A stretch of 64,000 bases of DNA from the NCBI GenBank assembly GCA_958009055.1, contig OY253652.1, positions 1,054,001 through 1,118,000 on the forward strand, read 5' to 3'. The first letter of the stretch is position 1, and each line of letters starts with the position of its first letter. This document shows, in pieces, positions 48,110-61,340 of the stretch. The notes beneath the pieces are model-generated. The model had not been told where the DNA came from, did no database searches, and worked only from the letters and a program-made list of their open reading frames with translations. The stretch is from Choricystis sp. odSpoLacu1 (Eukaryota > Chlorophyta > Trebouxiophyceae). Both the position numbers and the translations under genes were made by a program.

Positions 48110-50189
48110 ATGTGCGGCATTTTGGCCGCACTGGGCATCGCCAGTGATGCGGACGCAGCCCGAGCCCGCGTGCTGCGGCAGGCCCGCCTGCTGCGCCACC
48201 GCGGCCCCGACGCGTCGTCCGTGTGGCAGTCGGCCGACGGGGGCAGCCTGATTGCGTTTGAGCGGCTGCAGATCATCGACACGTCGGACGCTGGGCGGTG
48301 AGTGTGTTGGGGTGGGCCTGTGGGGGTTGAGATGGGGGGACAGAGGCGGCAGGCGGGGGGCGGGGGGAGCGCACAAGAGCGGTCGAGGGCGCGACGGCCC
48401 TGGAGCGCTCCAGGGCCGTGCGGTCGGGGGACGGCTCTGCACGTGCTGCCAGCACCCCAGTTTCGATGGTGGCAGCCTGGGGTTGAAGCCGACGCATTGC
48501 AGCCCGCGTGTGTGTGAGAGAGACGATGAGATGGGAGGCGGGGCGGCGGCGGAGAGCGCAAACGAAACGCGAGTCGCAAGCAGGCGCGAGGGTCGGCTTC
48601 GCGGCGAGCGCGGCCCCTCCTCACCCACACACACACACCTCCCCTCTCCCCACAGCCAACCGTTTGTCATCGGCGACACGCCCGGCTCCCACCTGGCCTG
48701 GGCCCTCAACTCCGAGATCTACAACCACGACACCATCAAGGCCACCACCCTGAAAGGCGTGCGCATTGTCAAAGACTCCAAGTCTGATTCCGCCATCATT
48801 GGCCACCTGGTCCAGACCCTGGGCGACGTCAACGCGGTGTGGGACGGCCTGGACGGCATCTTTGCGTGCGTGTACGTGGATGAAGCGGCGGGCACCTTCA
48901 CCGCCGCGCGCGACGCGATGGGCGTGTGCCCACTCTACTGGGGCCGCGGCGGCGATGGGTCCACCTGGTTTGCGTCCGAGATGAAGGCGTTGCAAGCCGT
49001 GTGCGAGACGTTTGACATCTTCCCCCCGGGGCACGTATACCGGTCGGCCACAGGCACCCTGGAAAAGTGGTACAAGCCGGCCTGGCTCGAACCCGCCGCG
49101 CCGCTTCCCTCCGCCCCCGCAGACACCGTCGCCATCCACGACGCCCTCGTCTCCGCCGTCGTCAAGCAGTTGATGTCGGACGCGCCCCTGGGCGTGCTGC
49201 TGTCGGGCGGGCTGGACTCGAGCCTGGTGGCGGCCATCGCGGCGCGCCACGTGAAGCAAGCGGCGAACGTGTTCGACGCCGACCACCCCCTCCACACCTT
49301 CTCCATCGGCATCGCAGGCTCCCCCGACCTGGTGGCCGCGAGTTCCGTGGCCGCCCACTTGGGCACCCAACACCACGAGTTCACGTTCACTGTGCAGGAG
49401 GGGCTGGACGCGGTGTCTGATCTAATTTATTACATTGAATCCTACGAGCAAGTGCGCGCCGCGGTGCCCATGTACCTGCTGTCCCGCAAGATCAAGGCGC
49501 TCGGCTTCAAAGTGGTGCTGAGTGGGGAGGGCGCGGACGAGATTTTTGGGGGGTACCTCTACTTTCACAAAGCGCCGTCGGCGGAAGAGTTCCACGCCGA
49601 GACTGTGCGCAAAGTCACGCGCCTGCACCAGTGGGACGTACTGCGCGCCAACAAGGCGCCCTTTGCGTTTGGGCTGGAGCCGAGGGTGCCGTTCCTGGAC
49701 CGCGCGTTTTTGGACTTGGCGATGCAGATTGATCCGGCGGCCAAAATGTGCGACGCGAGCGACAAGCCCGACGGAAAACACCCGCGCATCGAAAAATACG
49801 TCCTGCGCAAAGCGTTCGACGGGCAGGACTACCTGCCTGAAGCCGTGCTGTGGCGCCAGAAGGAGCAGTTCTCGGATGGGGTGGGGTACGATTGGGTGGA
49901 CGGGTTGAAAGCCTACGCGGCCCGTGTTGTGAGCGACGCCGATTTTGACGCCCGCGCCACCCGCTTCCCTGTGTCGTCACCCACCACGAAAGAGTACTAC
50001 CTGCTGCGCTCCATGTTTGAGGCGCACTATCCGTCCAAGTGTGCGCTGGACACGGTGCCGAAAGGGCTGTCGATCGCGTGCTCGACGCCCGAGGCGGTCG
50101 CGTGGGACGCGGCGTGGGCGGGGACGCACGAAATCAGTGGGCGCGCGATGAAGGGGGTGCACGACGCGGCGGAGGGGTTTGTGGCGTGA
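48110..50189 (+). CDS. ASN1: asparagine synthetase (glutamine-hydrolysing)
   Basis: Two exons, 48110-48297 and 48656-50189, 573 residues. Makes asparagine from aspartate, ATP and glutamine. Catalytic Cys2 is at the mature N-terminus (MCGILAALG), followed by RHRGPDASS and ALNSEIYNH (glutaminase domain). The synthetase domain has the PP-loop SGGLDSS (about 246-252), FSIGIAGSPDL, SGEGADEIFGGY and EPRVPFLDR. Length and motifs match class-II AsnB of plants and algae. All catalytic residues are present. The 358-bp intron carries a 26-bp palindrome. Confidence 0.96.
48298..48655 (+). other. asparagine synthetase intron with 26-bp palindrome
   Basis: 358-bp GT-AG intron with GTGAGT donor. A perfect self-complementary 26-mer (two 13-base arms, no loop; left arm ACGGCCCTGGAGC) lies at 48394-48419. 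Purine-rich near the donor and rich in CA/CT before the acceptor. Confidence 0.85.
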
Positions 50190-50396
50190 GAGTGTGTGTG
50201 TGTGTGTGGTGTGTGTGAACTTAAACTTTATTTTCTTGTGTGTGCTGGTTGAATTTTGGGGGGCGGGGGTCGGAAAGAGAGAGAAAACAAAAATCGGTCT
50301 GCCGTCGTTTCACACTCGCGCCAATCTCTTTACCTTTTCGCCCCGCGAGCTCGGGCGGGGGGCGCGCCCGGCCTGCCCACAAAAAATTCAGCAGCC

Positions 50397-53300
50397 ATGG
50401 AGGTGCCCACCGCCTTGCTGGAAAAGCTGCAGTGGGAGACGGTGCGCGCGTGTGGGAAAGAAAAGAGAGAGGGAGACGGCACACGCATTCGCGGCCGGTT
50501 TAGCCGACGCCCACTCTCAACCCACACACACTCCCCAGGACCGCGTCCGCAACCTGTGCGTCCTGGCCCACGTCGACCACGGTAAGACCACCCTGACCGA
50601 CCATCTGGTGGCCACCGCGGGCCTCGTCCACCCCCGGCTGGCGGGAGAGGTGAGGTTCCTCGACTCGCGCGACGATGAGCAAGCGCGCGGCATCACGATG
50701 AAGGCGTCGTCCATTGCGCTGCTGTATGTGCCGCCTGAAGGGTTGGAGGGTGGCGCTGGTGCGAGTGGCGCGAGTGGGGGTGGTGCGGCTGCGGCTGCGG
50801 CTGCAGCCACCCCGCCCCCCGCCCCGCCGCCCACCCTCTCCGCCTCGACCGCCCTCGCCCGCGGCATGCTCATCCACCTCGTCGACTCCCCCGGCCACGT
50901 CGACTTCTGCTCCGAAGTGGGGGCCGCCGCCCGCGTGTGCGACGGCGCCCTGGTCCTGGTGGATGCGGTCGAGGGCGTGCGCGTGCAGACGGCGGCCGTG
51001 CTGCGCGCGGCGCACGCAGAGGGGCTCGCCCTCGCCCTGGTCATCAACAAGGTCGACCGCCTGGCCACCGAGTTGAGGCTCGACCCCGCCGCCGCAGCGT
51101 CCCGCCTGGAAGCTGTCGTCGCCCACGCCAACATGGTGGTGTCCGGGTTCGAGTCGGAGGCCGACGTGCGCGCGGCCGACGCGGCGGCCGACGCGGCGGC
51201 CGACGCCGACGCGGCGGGCGGCGACGCGGCGGCGGCCGCGGCAGCGGCTGCAGCGGCGGACGCTGACACCGGTGCGCCATCCTCTGCCGCCGCCTTTGAC
51301 CCCGCCCGCGGCAACGTCGCCTTTGCGTGCGCGGCGGACGGGTGGGCGTTCACGTGTGCGGATTTAGCGGCGGCGGGTGCAGCGCGCCTCGGCTGCTCCC
51401 CGGCCGCCCTCCAGCGCGCGGTGTGGGGGCCCTGGTCCCTGGACGCCAAGTCTGGCCGTGTCGTCAAGCTCAAGCCTGGCACGCCCAAAAACACGCTGTT
51501 TGTGTCGCTGGGGCTGGACCCGGTGTGGCGCGCGTACGGCGCCGCGACAGGGGAACCCGGCGCGACGGCGGTCGACGCGCTGACCGCGGCCGCCGCCGCC
51601 CTGCGCCTGGACGCCGACCCAATTCGCCGGGCCGCCATCAAAGACGCGCGCTTCGGAGCCCGCACCCTGCTGCGCGCGTGGGCGCCCCTGGCGCCAGCCG
51701 TGCTGGCGCTGGCTGCGGCGCACTTGCCTTCGCCGCGCGCCGCCGCACGCACGCGCGTGCCGCGACTGCTGGGCGGGCCGCCCCCGAGTGGCCTGCCGCC
51801 CGCGGTGGCGGCTGATGTGGCTGCAGTCGAGGACGCGGCGGCGTGCTGCGCGGCGGAAGGGGCGCCCCTGCTCGCGTACGTGGGCAAAATGGTCGCGCTG
51901 CCGCCGTCGACGCTGCCGCCGCGGGGCGGCGTCGCCCGCCCCCTGGGCGCGGGTGGACACACCACGGCCGCCGCCAACGAGCGAGAAGTCTTCCTCGCCT
52001 TTGTGCGCGTGTTTGCGGGCGTGTTGCGGGATGGGGACGCGGTCACCGTGCTGTCGCCCGCGCACGATCCGTCAACCCTCGACGCGCCACCCGACGCCGA
52101 CGACACCGACTCTCGCCCACCCACCGCCACCACCGCCACCGTGGACGGCGTCTTTCTCATGATGGGGCGCCACTTTGTGCGGGTGGACGCCGCCCCGGCG
52201 GGCGCCCTGGTGTGCGTGGGGGGGCTGGGCGAAGCGGTTGTCAAGGCCGCTACCCTCGCCTCCACCCCCCGCGCCCGCCCCCTTGCCCCCGTCGCCCTCC
52301 AAGCCGCCCCCATCGTCCGTGTGGCGGTGGATGCGGCCGACCCCGCCCAAGCGCCCGCCGTGGCGGCGGGGCTGGCGTTGCTGCACCGGGCGGATCCTCT
52401 CGTCACGGTCGAGTTTTTGCCGTCGGGTGAAGCCGTCTTGGGAGCAGCAGGAGAAGTCCACCTGGAGACCGCGGTCGCCGACCTGGAGACCCGGTTTGCG
52501 AGGGTGCCGCTCGTTGTGTCAGCCCCCCTGGCCGCGCTGCGCGAGTCGGTGGCCCACCCGGATGAGGAAGGAGGAAGCAGCGGCGGCGGCGGAAACACAC
52601 AACTCGCACAGCCGCTGCCACCACCGCGCGTCGCCGAGGCCACCACCCCGGGCGGTGCCGTCACCTTGCGCGCTCGTGCCCTCCCCCTGCCCGCCTCCCT
52701 GGCGGCCGCCCTGGACGAAGGCGGCGCCGCCCTGCGCACCGCGCTGGCGGGGGGCGACAGCGACGCCGCGCGCGCGCTGCGCGCGCGCGTCGCGGTCGCC
52801 CTGGCCGACCGCACAGACGGCGCGCCCGCCGTGGCGAGCCGCGCGTGGGCGGCGGGGCCGCGCGGCGCGGGGCCCGTGCTGCTGCTGGCGGCGGGGGCGG
52901 ATGGAGACGGGTTGTGGGACGTGGCGCCCGAGAGCATTGTCAAAGCGGCGCCCGCCAAGGGAGGGGCGGGAGGGGGTGGTGTGCCCGCTCCTGCCGCTGT
53001 CGATGCCGCTGAAGACACAAGCAGCGCGTCACCCACCGCTTGGACGGGCCTGCGCCTCGGCACGCCGCGCGCCGCGGCAGCTCTTGGTCTGACGCCGCCA
53101 CCCCCCACCACCGACGCCGACGCCGACGCCCTGCCCCCACCCCTCGCCTCCCTGCGCGCCGATATCGAAGCCGGTGTCGCGTCCGGCTTCCAGATGGCGG
53201 CGGCGGCGGGCCCCCTGTGCGACGAGCCTGTGTGGGGAGTCGCCTTTCAAGTCGCAGCCCGCGCCAACTGCGCCGTCTCCGATGCCGCCGCCTCCATTCC

Positions 53301-53832
53301 CGGCGTCGCCGAAGACGTCTACGGCCCCCTGTCCGGCCAGGCTGCGTCCACCGCGCGCGCGGTGCTGCGGACTGCACTGCGGGCCGCCCACCCGCGCGTC
53401 GTCGAGCCCTTCCTTCTCGCCGACGTCGCCACGACCGCGGACGCCCTGTCCGGCGTGTACGCCGCCCTGGGGCGGCGCCGGGCGCGCGTGCTGCGGGAGG
53501 AGCTGCGCGAGGGGGACGGCACGTTCGCCGTGTGCGCGGCACTCCCCGCCGCCGCGTCGATCGGGCTCGCGTCTGATTTACGGGCGCGCTCTTCAGGCGC
53601 AGCCTCCGCCTCCCTGCGCTTGTCCCACTGGGAACGCCTAGCTGTCGACCCCTTCTTCGTCCCCACCACGGAGGAGGAGAGGGAAGAGTTTGGGGAGGAG
53701 GGCCAGGGCGTGGGCGCTCCCAACGCGGCGCGCCGGCTGATCGATGGCGCTCGCGAGCGCAAGGGGCTGCCCGTGGCGGCGCGCGTGGTGGAGAGCGCGA
53801 CCAAGCAGAGGACGCGGGCGAGGAAGGTGTGA
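50397..53832 (+). CDS. EFL1: elongation factor-like GTPase EFL1 (RIA1), 60S ribosome maturation
   Basis: Two exons, 50397-50441 and 50539-53832, 1112 residues. EF-2-like GTPase that, with SBDS, evicts eIF6 from new 60S subunits. G1 AHVDHGKT (25-32), DSRDDEQARGITMKASSIAL, G3 DSPGHVDF (about 131), G4 NKVD (about 185). The EFL1-specific insert after G4 is present (long Ala/Asp-rich region with NVAFACAADGWAFTCADLAA). The C-terminus has ASASLRLSHWERLAVDPFFV then PTTEEEREEFGE and RKGLPVAARVVESATKQRTR, diagnostic of EFL1 rather than EF-2. The donor is GTGCGC, a non-GTGAGT variant. Convergent with POLE, 93 bp between stops. Confidence 0.95.
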
Positions 53833-53925
53833 TGTGGGGGGAGAGGCAGTGTGTGATTTCTTTGTTGAAGCGGGAAAGCAGGACATGAAAATGACACAGA
53901 AAAAACACGATCTCTCTCTCTCTCT

Positions 53926-56900
53926 TCACGCCACCTCCTCCACCCCCTCCAGCAGCCACGTCGTTGCCTCATCCAGCGCGTCCCACCCCTGGTACCTCGC
54001 CACCCGGCGCAGGGTGGCCAGCTCGCGCGCCGCGGCCGCGGGCGCTCGCGCGAGCGCCAGCGCGCCGCCACACTGGTCGCACACGCGCGCGAGGCGGCCG
54101 CACCCCACTTGGCGACACTTGACGCACACCATGTCCTGGGTGGCGTACGCCCGCATCGCGTCCCCCACCGCGTCCAGAAGGCGGGTTTCCACGCCGCGCG
54201 CGTCGAGGGGGGACGCGCACGCGCCGCACGCCCACACGTGTGCTTGGAGGGCGGGGTCGCGCGCCAGGTCCAGGTCGGCGGTCGCGCCGCAGGCGTCGCA
54301 GGGGAAGCCACGGAGGACGTAGGTGGCGGCTGGATCGATGAAGGCGGCGCCGGGGGAGAATTCGCTCGTGTGGGCAAATGCGAGCAGGTTGCGGCGCAGA
54401 GGCGCCAGCGCGGCGTCTCCCAGCGCAGCGTCCAACGACAGCGCGTCCACCAGGGCCCGCACAAAGGCCAGGGCGGGCGACCCCAGGGCTTCGGGGGGGA
54501 GGTGGGACCCTGCGAGCGTGGGGAAGGCGTGGTCGGGGTGGCCGTCGCGCGCGCCGACAGCAGCGTCTATTTCGTCCACGCTGCGCAGCAGGCGCCGCCC
54601 CAGGGCGTCGTCCAGGTGGGCCACCAGCCAGGAGCGTTGAGCGGCCTCGTCGCCACCCGCGGCCGCGGCCGCGGCTTGGGTGGGGGCGGGGTGGGGGGAG
54701 GACGGCGGCAGGGCGGGCGCGGCTGGGCCGCCCGGGGCGGCTGCCTTCCAGGGCAGCCACACAAAGTCGGTCACCGCCGCCAGGAAGGGCCCCTGGACAA
54801 CAGGGGGCAGGTAGTCTTTCACCGTCCACAGGCAGTCGACGTCGGGGTCGGCCAGGGCGGCCGCTTCAGCGGCGGCGGCAGCCGCGGCGGCCGCGTCCGC
54901 GGTGGCGGCATCGCCCTGGGTCAGGGCGCCCGGGGTGGCCAGGGTGGCTTCCACGGTGTCGGGCAGGCGGGCGCGCAGGCCGAGGTAGTTGTAGCTGGAG
55001 AGTGGGGAAAGAAGGGAATGTATGTGAGAATGAGGGCGAGTGTTTCTTTCTGTGCGCCCGCTCCCCCACACACACCACCACCACAACCAACCCACCGGTC
55101 CCTGAACAGCAGTGCGTGCCACCAGCGGCACGGCACCAGCTGCAGCAGCCCGTACAGGCCTCCATCGCGGCGAGCCAGGGCGGCTAAAAGGTAATCGACG
55201 TGGGCAACCGCGGCAGCGAGCGACCGCCTCCCCGTCGCCAGAATGAGCCCTCCCTCGTCCGCCGCCACGACGGCAGCCCCCAGAGCCGACACGGAGGCCA
55301 GCAGGGCGGCCAGCAGGCGGGCCGCCAGGCGAGCGGAGGCGGCCGCCAGGCGGGGCGCGTGGAAGCCGCGCGACGAGTCGCGCAGCCAGCGCCCGGCGGC
55401 AAGCAGCAGGTCGTCAGCGTGTGGAGACCCGTGCCTCGTGGCGTCCTCGATCCAGGCGGCCACCAGGCGACGCAAGCAGCGCAGGGCGGGCCCCCCGCCG
55501 GCGTCGACGGGGCCTCCGTCTGCGTCAGCGAGGGCGGGGGCGGCAGCAAGTGCAGCCACCAGCACGTGATGCAGCCTCAGCTGGACGCACACCGACCGGT
55601 GGGCACCTGGGGAGAGAACGTCCAGGGGGGGCGCGTCAGCGTCGGGGGGCAGGCCCGCGTCGGCGGGGTCGGGGGGTGCAGCCGGGTCGCGCGCGCCCGT
55701 TGGGCCGCCGTCGTCCAGGGGGGACCCCCACAGCAGCACGCCCGCGTCGCGCGCGGTGCGGGCCAGCAGAGCGTCCGCCGCGGACGCCCTCCAGTCGGGG
55801 CCCAGGCAGGACAGGGGCAGGTGGGCGTAGCGGGCGCGTGCGGCGGTGGCGGCGAGCCAGGGGGCAGCGCGCGCCAACGCGCTCGCGGCCGCGCGCGCGG
55901 CGGGCGCCTGCCACGCCAGCGGGGCGGCCAGGGCGGCGTCGCCCGCGTCCCCGGTCACGGGGACGGGGACATCGACGCAGGGCAGGGAGCGCAGGGCGGG
56001 GAGGGCACGGGCCAGGTCGACCGCGCCGCCGCGCGCGTCGACCAGTGCGAGCGTCGGCCCCCTGTGCGCATCGCGCCACCCGGCCAGCGTGCGCTGCAGC
56101 TGGCGGGCGCCGTCGGCGGCGTCGGCCGCGTACAGGACGTCGATGGTGGGGGGCGGGTCGGATGGGGCGGCGCAGTCGTCGGCTGCGGCCACCGCTTCCC
56201 TCCACGCGCGGTCGACGAGCGACGCGCTCGCATCGCGGGGGCCGGACGCGCGGCCGGGGGCCACCACCACCACCACGGCCGCCCCCGCGGCGGGCAGATG
56301 TGCGGCCAACAGGGCGCGCCCCCGACCGGCGCCGTCGGAGCGGGCGTAGAGGGAGAGGTGACGCAGGCCGCCGAGCGGAGGAGCGGCAGCGGCAGTAGCG
56401 CTCTCGTTTCCACCCTCCAAAAAGTCGCATTCAGCCGTGGTGTGCATGACCAGGTCGCCCAGGTCCACGCCGTCCGCCAGCGACTTGCCGCGGGCGGAGG
56501 GGGCGAGGGAGGCGACGCAGCCCAGGGTGAGGGCCGTGTGCGCGCGCGGGGTGACGCTCTGCTCCCACACGCCGCGCACGTGCGGCGCGGTCAGCGCGCC
56601 GTCCAGCGCGTCCCGGGCGGCAGGGGAGGCGCCCGGGGGCAGGGTGACAGCGAACATGGCCACGCCTTCATCCAGGGGGGCAAAGGGCGGGTCCCGGCGG
56701 GCGGGGACGGCGCCCAGGGCCGCGAGCGCTGGCGCGGAGGCGGGGAGGGTCGACGCCACGTACACAGTCGACGGCACGCGCAGCGGCACGCGGTGCAGGG
56801 CGCCTCCCGCCAATGCCCACAGCGTCAGCACGCCGGGCGTGGCGGTGTCGTCCAGGGCCAGAATCTGCCAGTGGGTGGCCACGGCGGCGGCCTCTGCGCG

Positions 56901-59900
56901 GGCGAGCAGGGCACCCACGCCACCGCGCGGCGGGGGCGGCGCCAGAACAGCGGCGTGGTTGTCGCCACCCGCCGCAGCCGCAGCAGCCGCAGCAGCGCGC
57001 CTCTTTTTGCGGTCGGCCACCGCGGCGCGCCACTTGCGCTTGTGGGCGGCGACCCAGCCGGCGGGGTCGGTGCGGCGGTCGGGGGGCGGCGGCGACGGCG
57101 AGCGCGGAGGCGGGGGCGGCAGCGCGGCGCGCGGCGGCGTGGGCGTGGCGCGCGGTGTGGCCGCGGCGGCAGGGCGAGGGGTGCGCAAGAGGGAGGACGC
57201 GGGGCGGCCAAAGTTCTGTTTGAGTTGGGGGGGAGGCAGGGTTGCGGGTGGTTGGTGAAACGCACAGCAAAACAAAACACAGCAATCATTTTTTCTCTCT
57301 CACCAAACTCGCCTCGATGTCGTCGCCCCCACCCTTGGCCACCGGCACAAAGAACCCGTCCAGCTTCTTCTGCTGGAACCGGTCCTCCTTCTCCCGCACC
57401 CGCCGGTGCAGCCAGTCGGGGTGGCGCACCCGGGGCACCGGGTTGGCGACGCGCTGCATCGCGGCGGGAATGGTGACTATCTTTTGAATGGTCGACGCCA
57501 ACCGCTCGCGATAATAGTCCCAGTCCACAACCGCCCGCACGTCCGGCCTCTCGGAGGGGTCGCGCCCATCGTCCAGGTCGCCGCACCACTTGCGCAGGAA
57601 GGCGCGCGCGACGGGGGGCTCGGTGGCGAACACGGCCACAGGGACCGCGCGCTCCGACGTGGGCGCGCCGCGCGGGCGCGCCGACACGACGTAATTACAG
57701 TTGAGCCCCTTGTCCTTGATGCGGCCGTCCCCCAGGAACGAGGCAAGGCGGTGGGCGGTGGTGATGGCGCACGACTTGCGCCCCTCATACTCGTGCAGGG
57801 TTTTGGACATGGTGCAGGATTCGGAGATGTACCGCATCAGCTCATCATCGTCCACGCCCGCGCCGCGCATGTCGAGCAGGTCCAGCCACCGGTTGGCCAC
57901 GTCCGCCACGGCGGCGTAGCAGGAGGCCAAGGAGTCGCCCTCCAGGAACCTCGAGAAGACTTCGCCCTGGAAACACTTGATGAGTTTGAGCTCGCCACGA
58001 CGCTTGAGTTCAAACCCTTTCAGTTCGGCGAGCGAGCCGTCGAGGTTGAACACCGCGTACCGCTTTTTGATCAACCGCCCCTCCTCCTTGGACGCGGGCA
58101 AGATCATGGCGCGGTAGGGGCCGTCGACTTCAAACTCGATGGACATGACGGACGAGGTGGCGTAGGTGCGGGTGGCGGGGTCGATTAACTCTTGGTACTG
58201 GTCGTTTGTGTTGTGCCGCGCGACCATGACGTTGAGCACAGCGCACGGATACGACACCGTCACCTTCTTCCCTTTCGTCGTCTCAAACACCAGGTCCTCG
58301 GGAAAGGAGGACGGCAGGCAGCACCAGATGCCGTCGGTGTCGAGCTCCAGGGGGATGCCGACTCCCGCCACCAGGTCGGCCGCGCGCTGGATGATCTGGG
58401 CGCCCGTGTACGTCACCACGCCCGCCATCTCCATGGAGTACCACCTCGCCCCTTTGCGCATGACGTAGCCGTAGAACGAGTTGAGGATGCACTTGTGGGC
58501 GAGTTGCAGCGAGTCGTACAGAACCAGCATGTCGGCCGCGTCGCGCGCGGCGAGCGCGTCGCCGCGCGCGCGCGCGCGGCGTCCAGCTTGCCCTTCCACG
58601 TCTTGGTCAGGCCCTTGTACTCGTACCTCCGGTCCCGGAACGCGCGCACGGTGCCGACATAGAAGTCGTTCTCTCGCATGCACACGCCCGCGGTGCGGGT
58701 CTCCGCCACGGGCTTGTCCAGGACGCGCTTGTACACGCGCTGGCAGTAGGATTTTAGGCGCGCTTTCAGCAGCGCCGCGCGCTCTTCGTATGGCAGGGCG
58801 CCAAACAGGCGGGGTGGGCCCCCAGGCTCGGCCGGGGGAAACGGCTCCGCCTCCAGCTGGGCTTTGATGGCCCGGTACTCGGCCGTCGACGCAGCGTACG
58901 TCTCGCCACGCCACACCCACTCCATCGGGCGCAGGCACGTCTTGCCCGGCCGATTAAAGTCGCACGCGGCGCAGTCTTCATCCGTCACGATGGCGGAGGG
59001 CTGCAGCCGGTTGGTCAGAATGATGTTGGGGTACATGGCGGCGACGTCCAGGTGGTAGATGAGGGGCGGCTCATCGCGCGTCGGCGCGTCGCGCAGACCC
59101 GCGAGCGCAGTCGCTGCGGCCGCGCGCACCTCGTCATAATTCACGCACTCCTGCGGCGCCACCCCCGCCTCCGTCCGCAGCGCGTGCTCCAAGTCAGCGT
59201 CCAGCGTGTCCAGCAGGGCGGTGTAGGCGGCGGGGGAGCAGTTGAAGCGGGTGGGCAGGTCAGAGCGAAAGACGCCCGACTCGAGCGCTTCGACCTTGCC
59301 CCCGATGTACGTCTCCGACTCGAGCGGGTGCCCCCTGAACGTCGCCTCCGAGGCAGCCTGGTGCTTGTTGGGGGCCAGCACGTTGGCTTGCGCGGCCTGC
59401 ACCATCAGCAACAGTTCGCACAGCGTGCCCGACCCCTTGCGCAGGACTTCGTCCGGCGGCATCGGGATAATGGTGGCGAGCGAAAAGATGAACGGGTGAA
59501 TGTACGTCATGTACAGGTAGTACGTGGCCACCGCGTCCGACACCGAGTACGCGGCCATGGTCTGCGGCTTCTCGGCGGCGTAGCGCACCATGTCCTCGGG
59601 GTCGACTTCGACGGGGTCGTACCCCAGTTTTGACTTGGTCACCGCCTTCAACCCGCGCGATCCCTGGGGCAGGTACGAGTCCCGGTTCACCCAGTGCAGG
59701 CAGTCCATGTGCACCGCGGTGCGCGACCTCCACTCCCCGGGGCCCAGGTCGGGCGTGGGGGGCGTGAACCCGATCTCGGTCTCGATGTCCATGCCGTGCA
59801 CCTTGGCGCGCGACGCGACAAACGGAAAGTCAAACCAGTCGCCGTTGTAGGTGACGTACACGCCCGGCTTCACCGCCCGCATGTGGGCAAACCAGTGGCG

Positions 59901-61340
59901 CAGCAGGTCGCCCTCGTCCGCGACGTTGGTGACGGTGAAGGGCCCTGGAAAGTCGGGTTTGGGGGTGTACTCAAAGTCGGCGACGTCTTCAGAGACGACG
60001 GCCCGGTTGACGATGAGGAAGCCGCGGCGGTCAACCATGTAGGAGATCATGAAGACCTAGAGGGGATAGGGAGGGAGGGAGGGGTGAGTGTGTGGTGAGG
60101 GTGGGTTGAATGAAAACAAAAAACAATCACTTCTCTCGTTCTCTCCCTCCACTCTCTTCCTCACACGCACCTGGTCATACTCCGCATTGGGAAACTGGAG
60201 CGGCAGCTTGGTCGTCTCGATGTCGAACGCGCACACGACGGGCTCGGCGCGGCGCTCCAGGTCGGCGCGGCGGGCGAGAGTCACGTCGCCACCGCGCGCG
60301 GAGACTGTGTACCAGTGGCCGCAGCGCACGCCCGCATCGATGGCGAAGCGGACGTGGTAGGGAACGTCGTGCTCGCGCACGTCCAGGATGGCGGTGAGTG
60401 CATCGGCGCCGCCGCGGGGGGCGTAGGCGGGCGCAACGCCGCCACCCGCGCCGCCCGCGCGCGCTTCGCGCGCCGCCGCGCGCGGCCGCGCGCCGCGCGG
60501 CAGGCAGCGCGTCCCGCCGCACCTCGCCCAACCCCGTCGTCGTCCAGGTCGTCACCTTGAGCAACGTGCGTGTCAGTCCCGCCAAGTGGTTGCGCAGGTC
60601 GAGGTCTTCCCGCGTCACCAGCTCAGTCGACCGCACTGCGCGCCCGTGCGCGCGACGCAGCCACGCGTCCACCTCCCCCTCCCGCCCCGGGGCCACCACC
60701 AGGTACAAGTAGGGCGCAAACGGAATCTGAGCCTTGAACATGGCGCCGTCTTGAGCCACAAAGTAGCAGTTGACGGCGGCCACCGCGCGCGCGGCGGTGC
60801 GGTCGTCGACCAGGGTCGCGTTCACGTTCAGCAGCCAGCCCAGGCGGTCGCCGCCGTCGGCGTGCAGGGGGAAGCCGAGGGCGGCTTCCAGCTCGGGGTT
60901 GTCGTCGGCCAGTTCCTGTGAGGGGAGGAGGGTGGGAGGGTCGGTTGTTTCGAGCCCGCGCCGAAACACGAAAAAAATCAAGATGCCTCCGCCCATCCCA
61001 AAAAACACTCACCGCCGCCGCCCTGTCGTCGCCGTCCACCCCGCCGAAGAAGTTGCCGTTGTTACGGCCGCCGCCTGGGCCACCGCCGCGGCCGCCGCGG
61101 CCACGCCCGCGGCCGCTGTGTGGAAGGAAGGAGGGAAAGGGCGGGACGAAAATTGAGTGTGTGTTGATGCGAAGCCGTCCGCGCACTTCCTCTCCCTCCT
61201 CTCCTCCCCTCTCCCCACACGCACCGACCGCCACCGGCCTCAGGAGCCCCGCTGGCGCCCAGCGACCGGAAGGCGCCGCCGCCGCGGCCGCTGAACGCGA
61301 GCCCGCCGCCCCGGCCACGGCCACCGCGCCCGCCCGCCAT
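53926..61340 (-). CDS. POLE: DNA polymerase epsilon catalytic subunit (two frame breaks)
   Basis: Six exons on the minus strand: 61340-61225, 61115-61013, 60915-60171, 60056-57304, 57215-55096, 54994-53926; about 2300 residues, as in other POLE. Leading-strand replicase. The N-terminus is RGG-rich. Exonuclease: FDIETTK (about 60207-60227), NGDWFDFPF (59820-59846), [11 protein letters not shown]. Polymerase: DVAAMYPNI (59023-59049), [25 protein letters not shown] (58324-58350). The C-terminus has the inactive pol/exo half and CysA/CysB zinc sites ([29 protein letters not shown]). The frame slips in CG-rich repeats near 58555-58580 and 60460-60520; these are almost certainly sequence errors, since both sides are conserved and the gene is essential. 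Confidence 0.95.
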
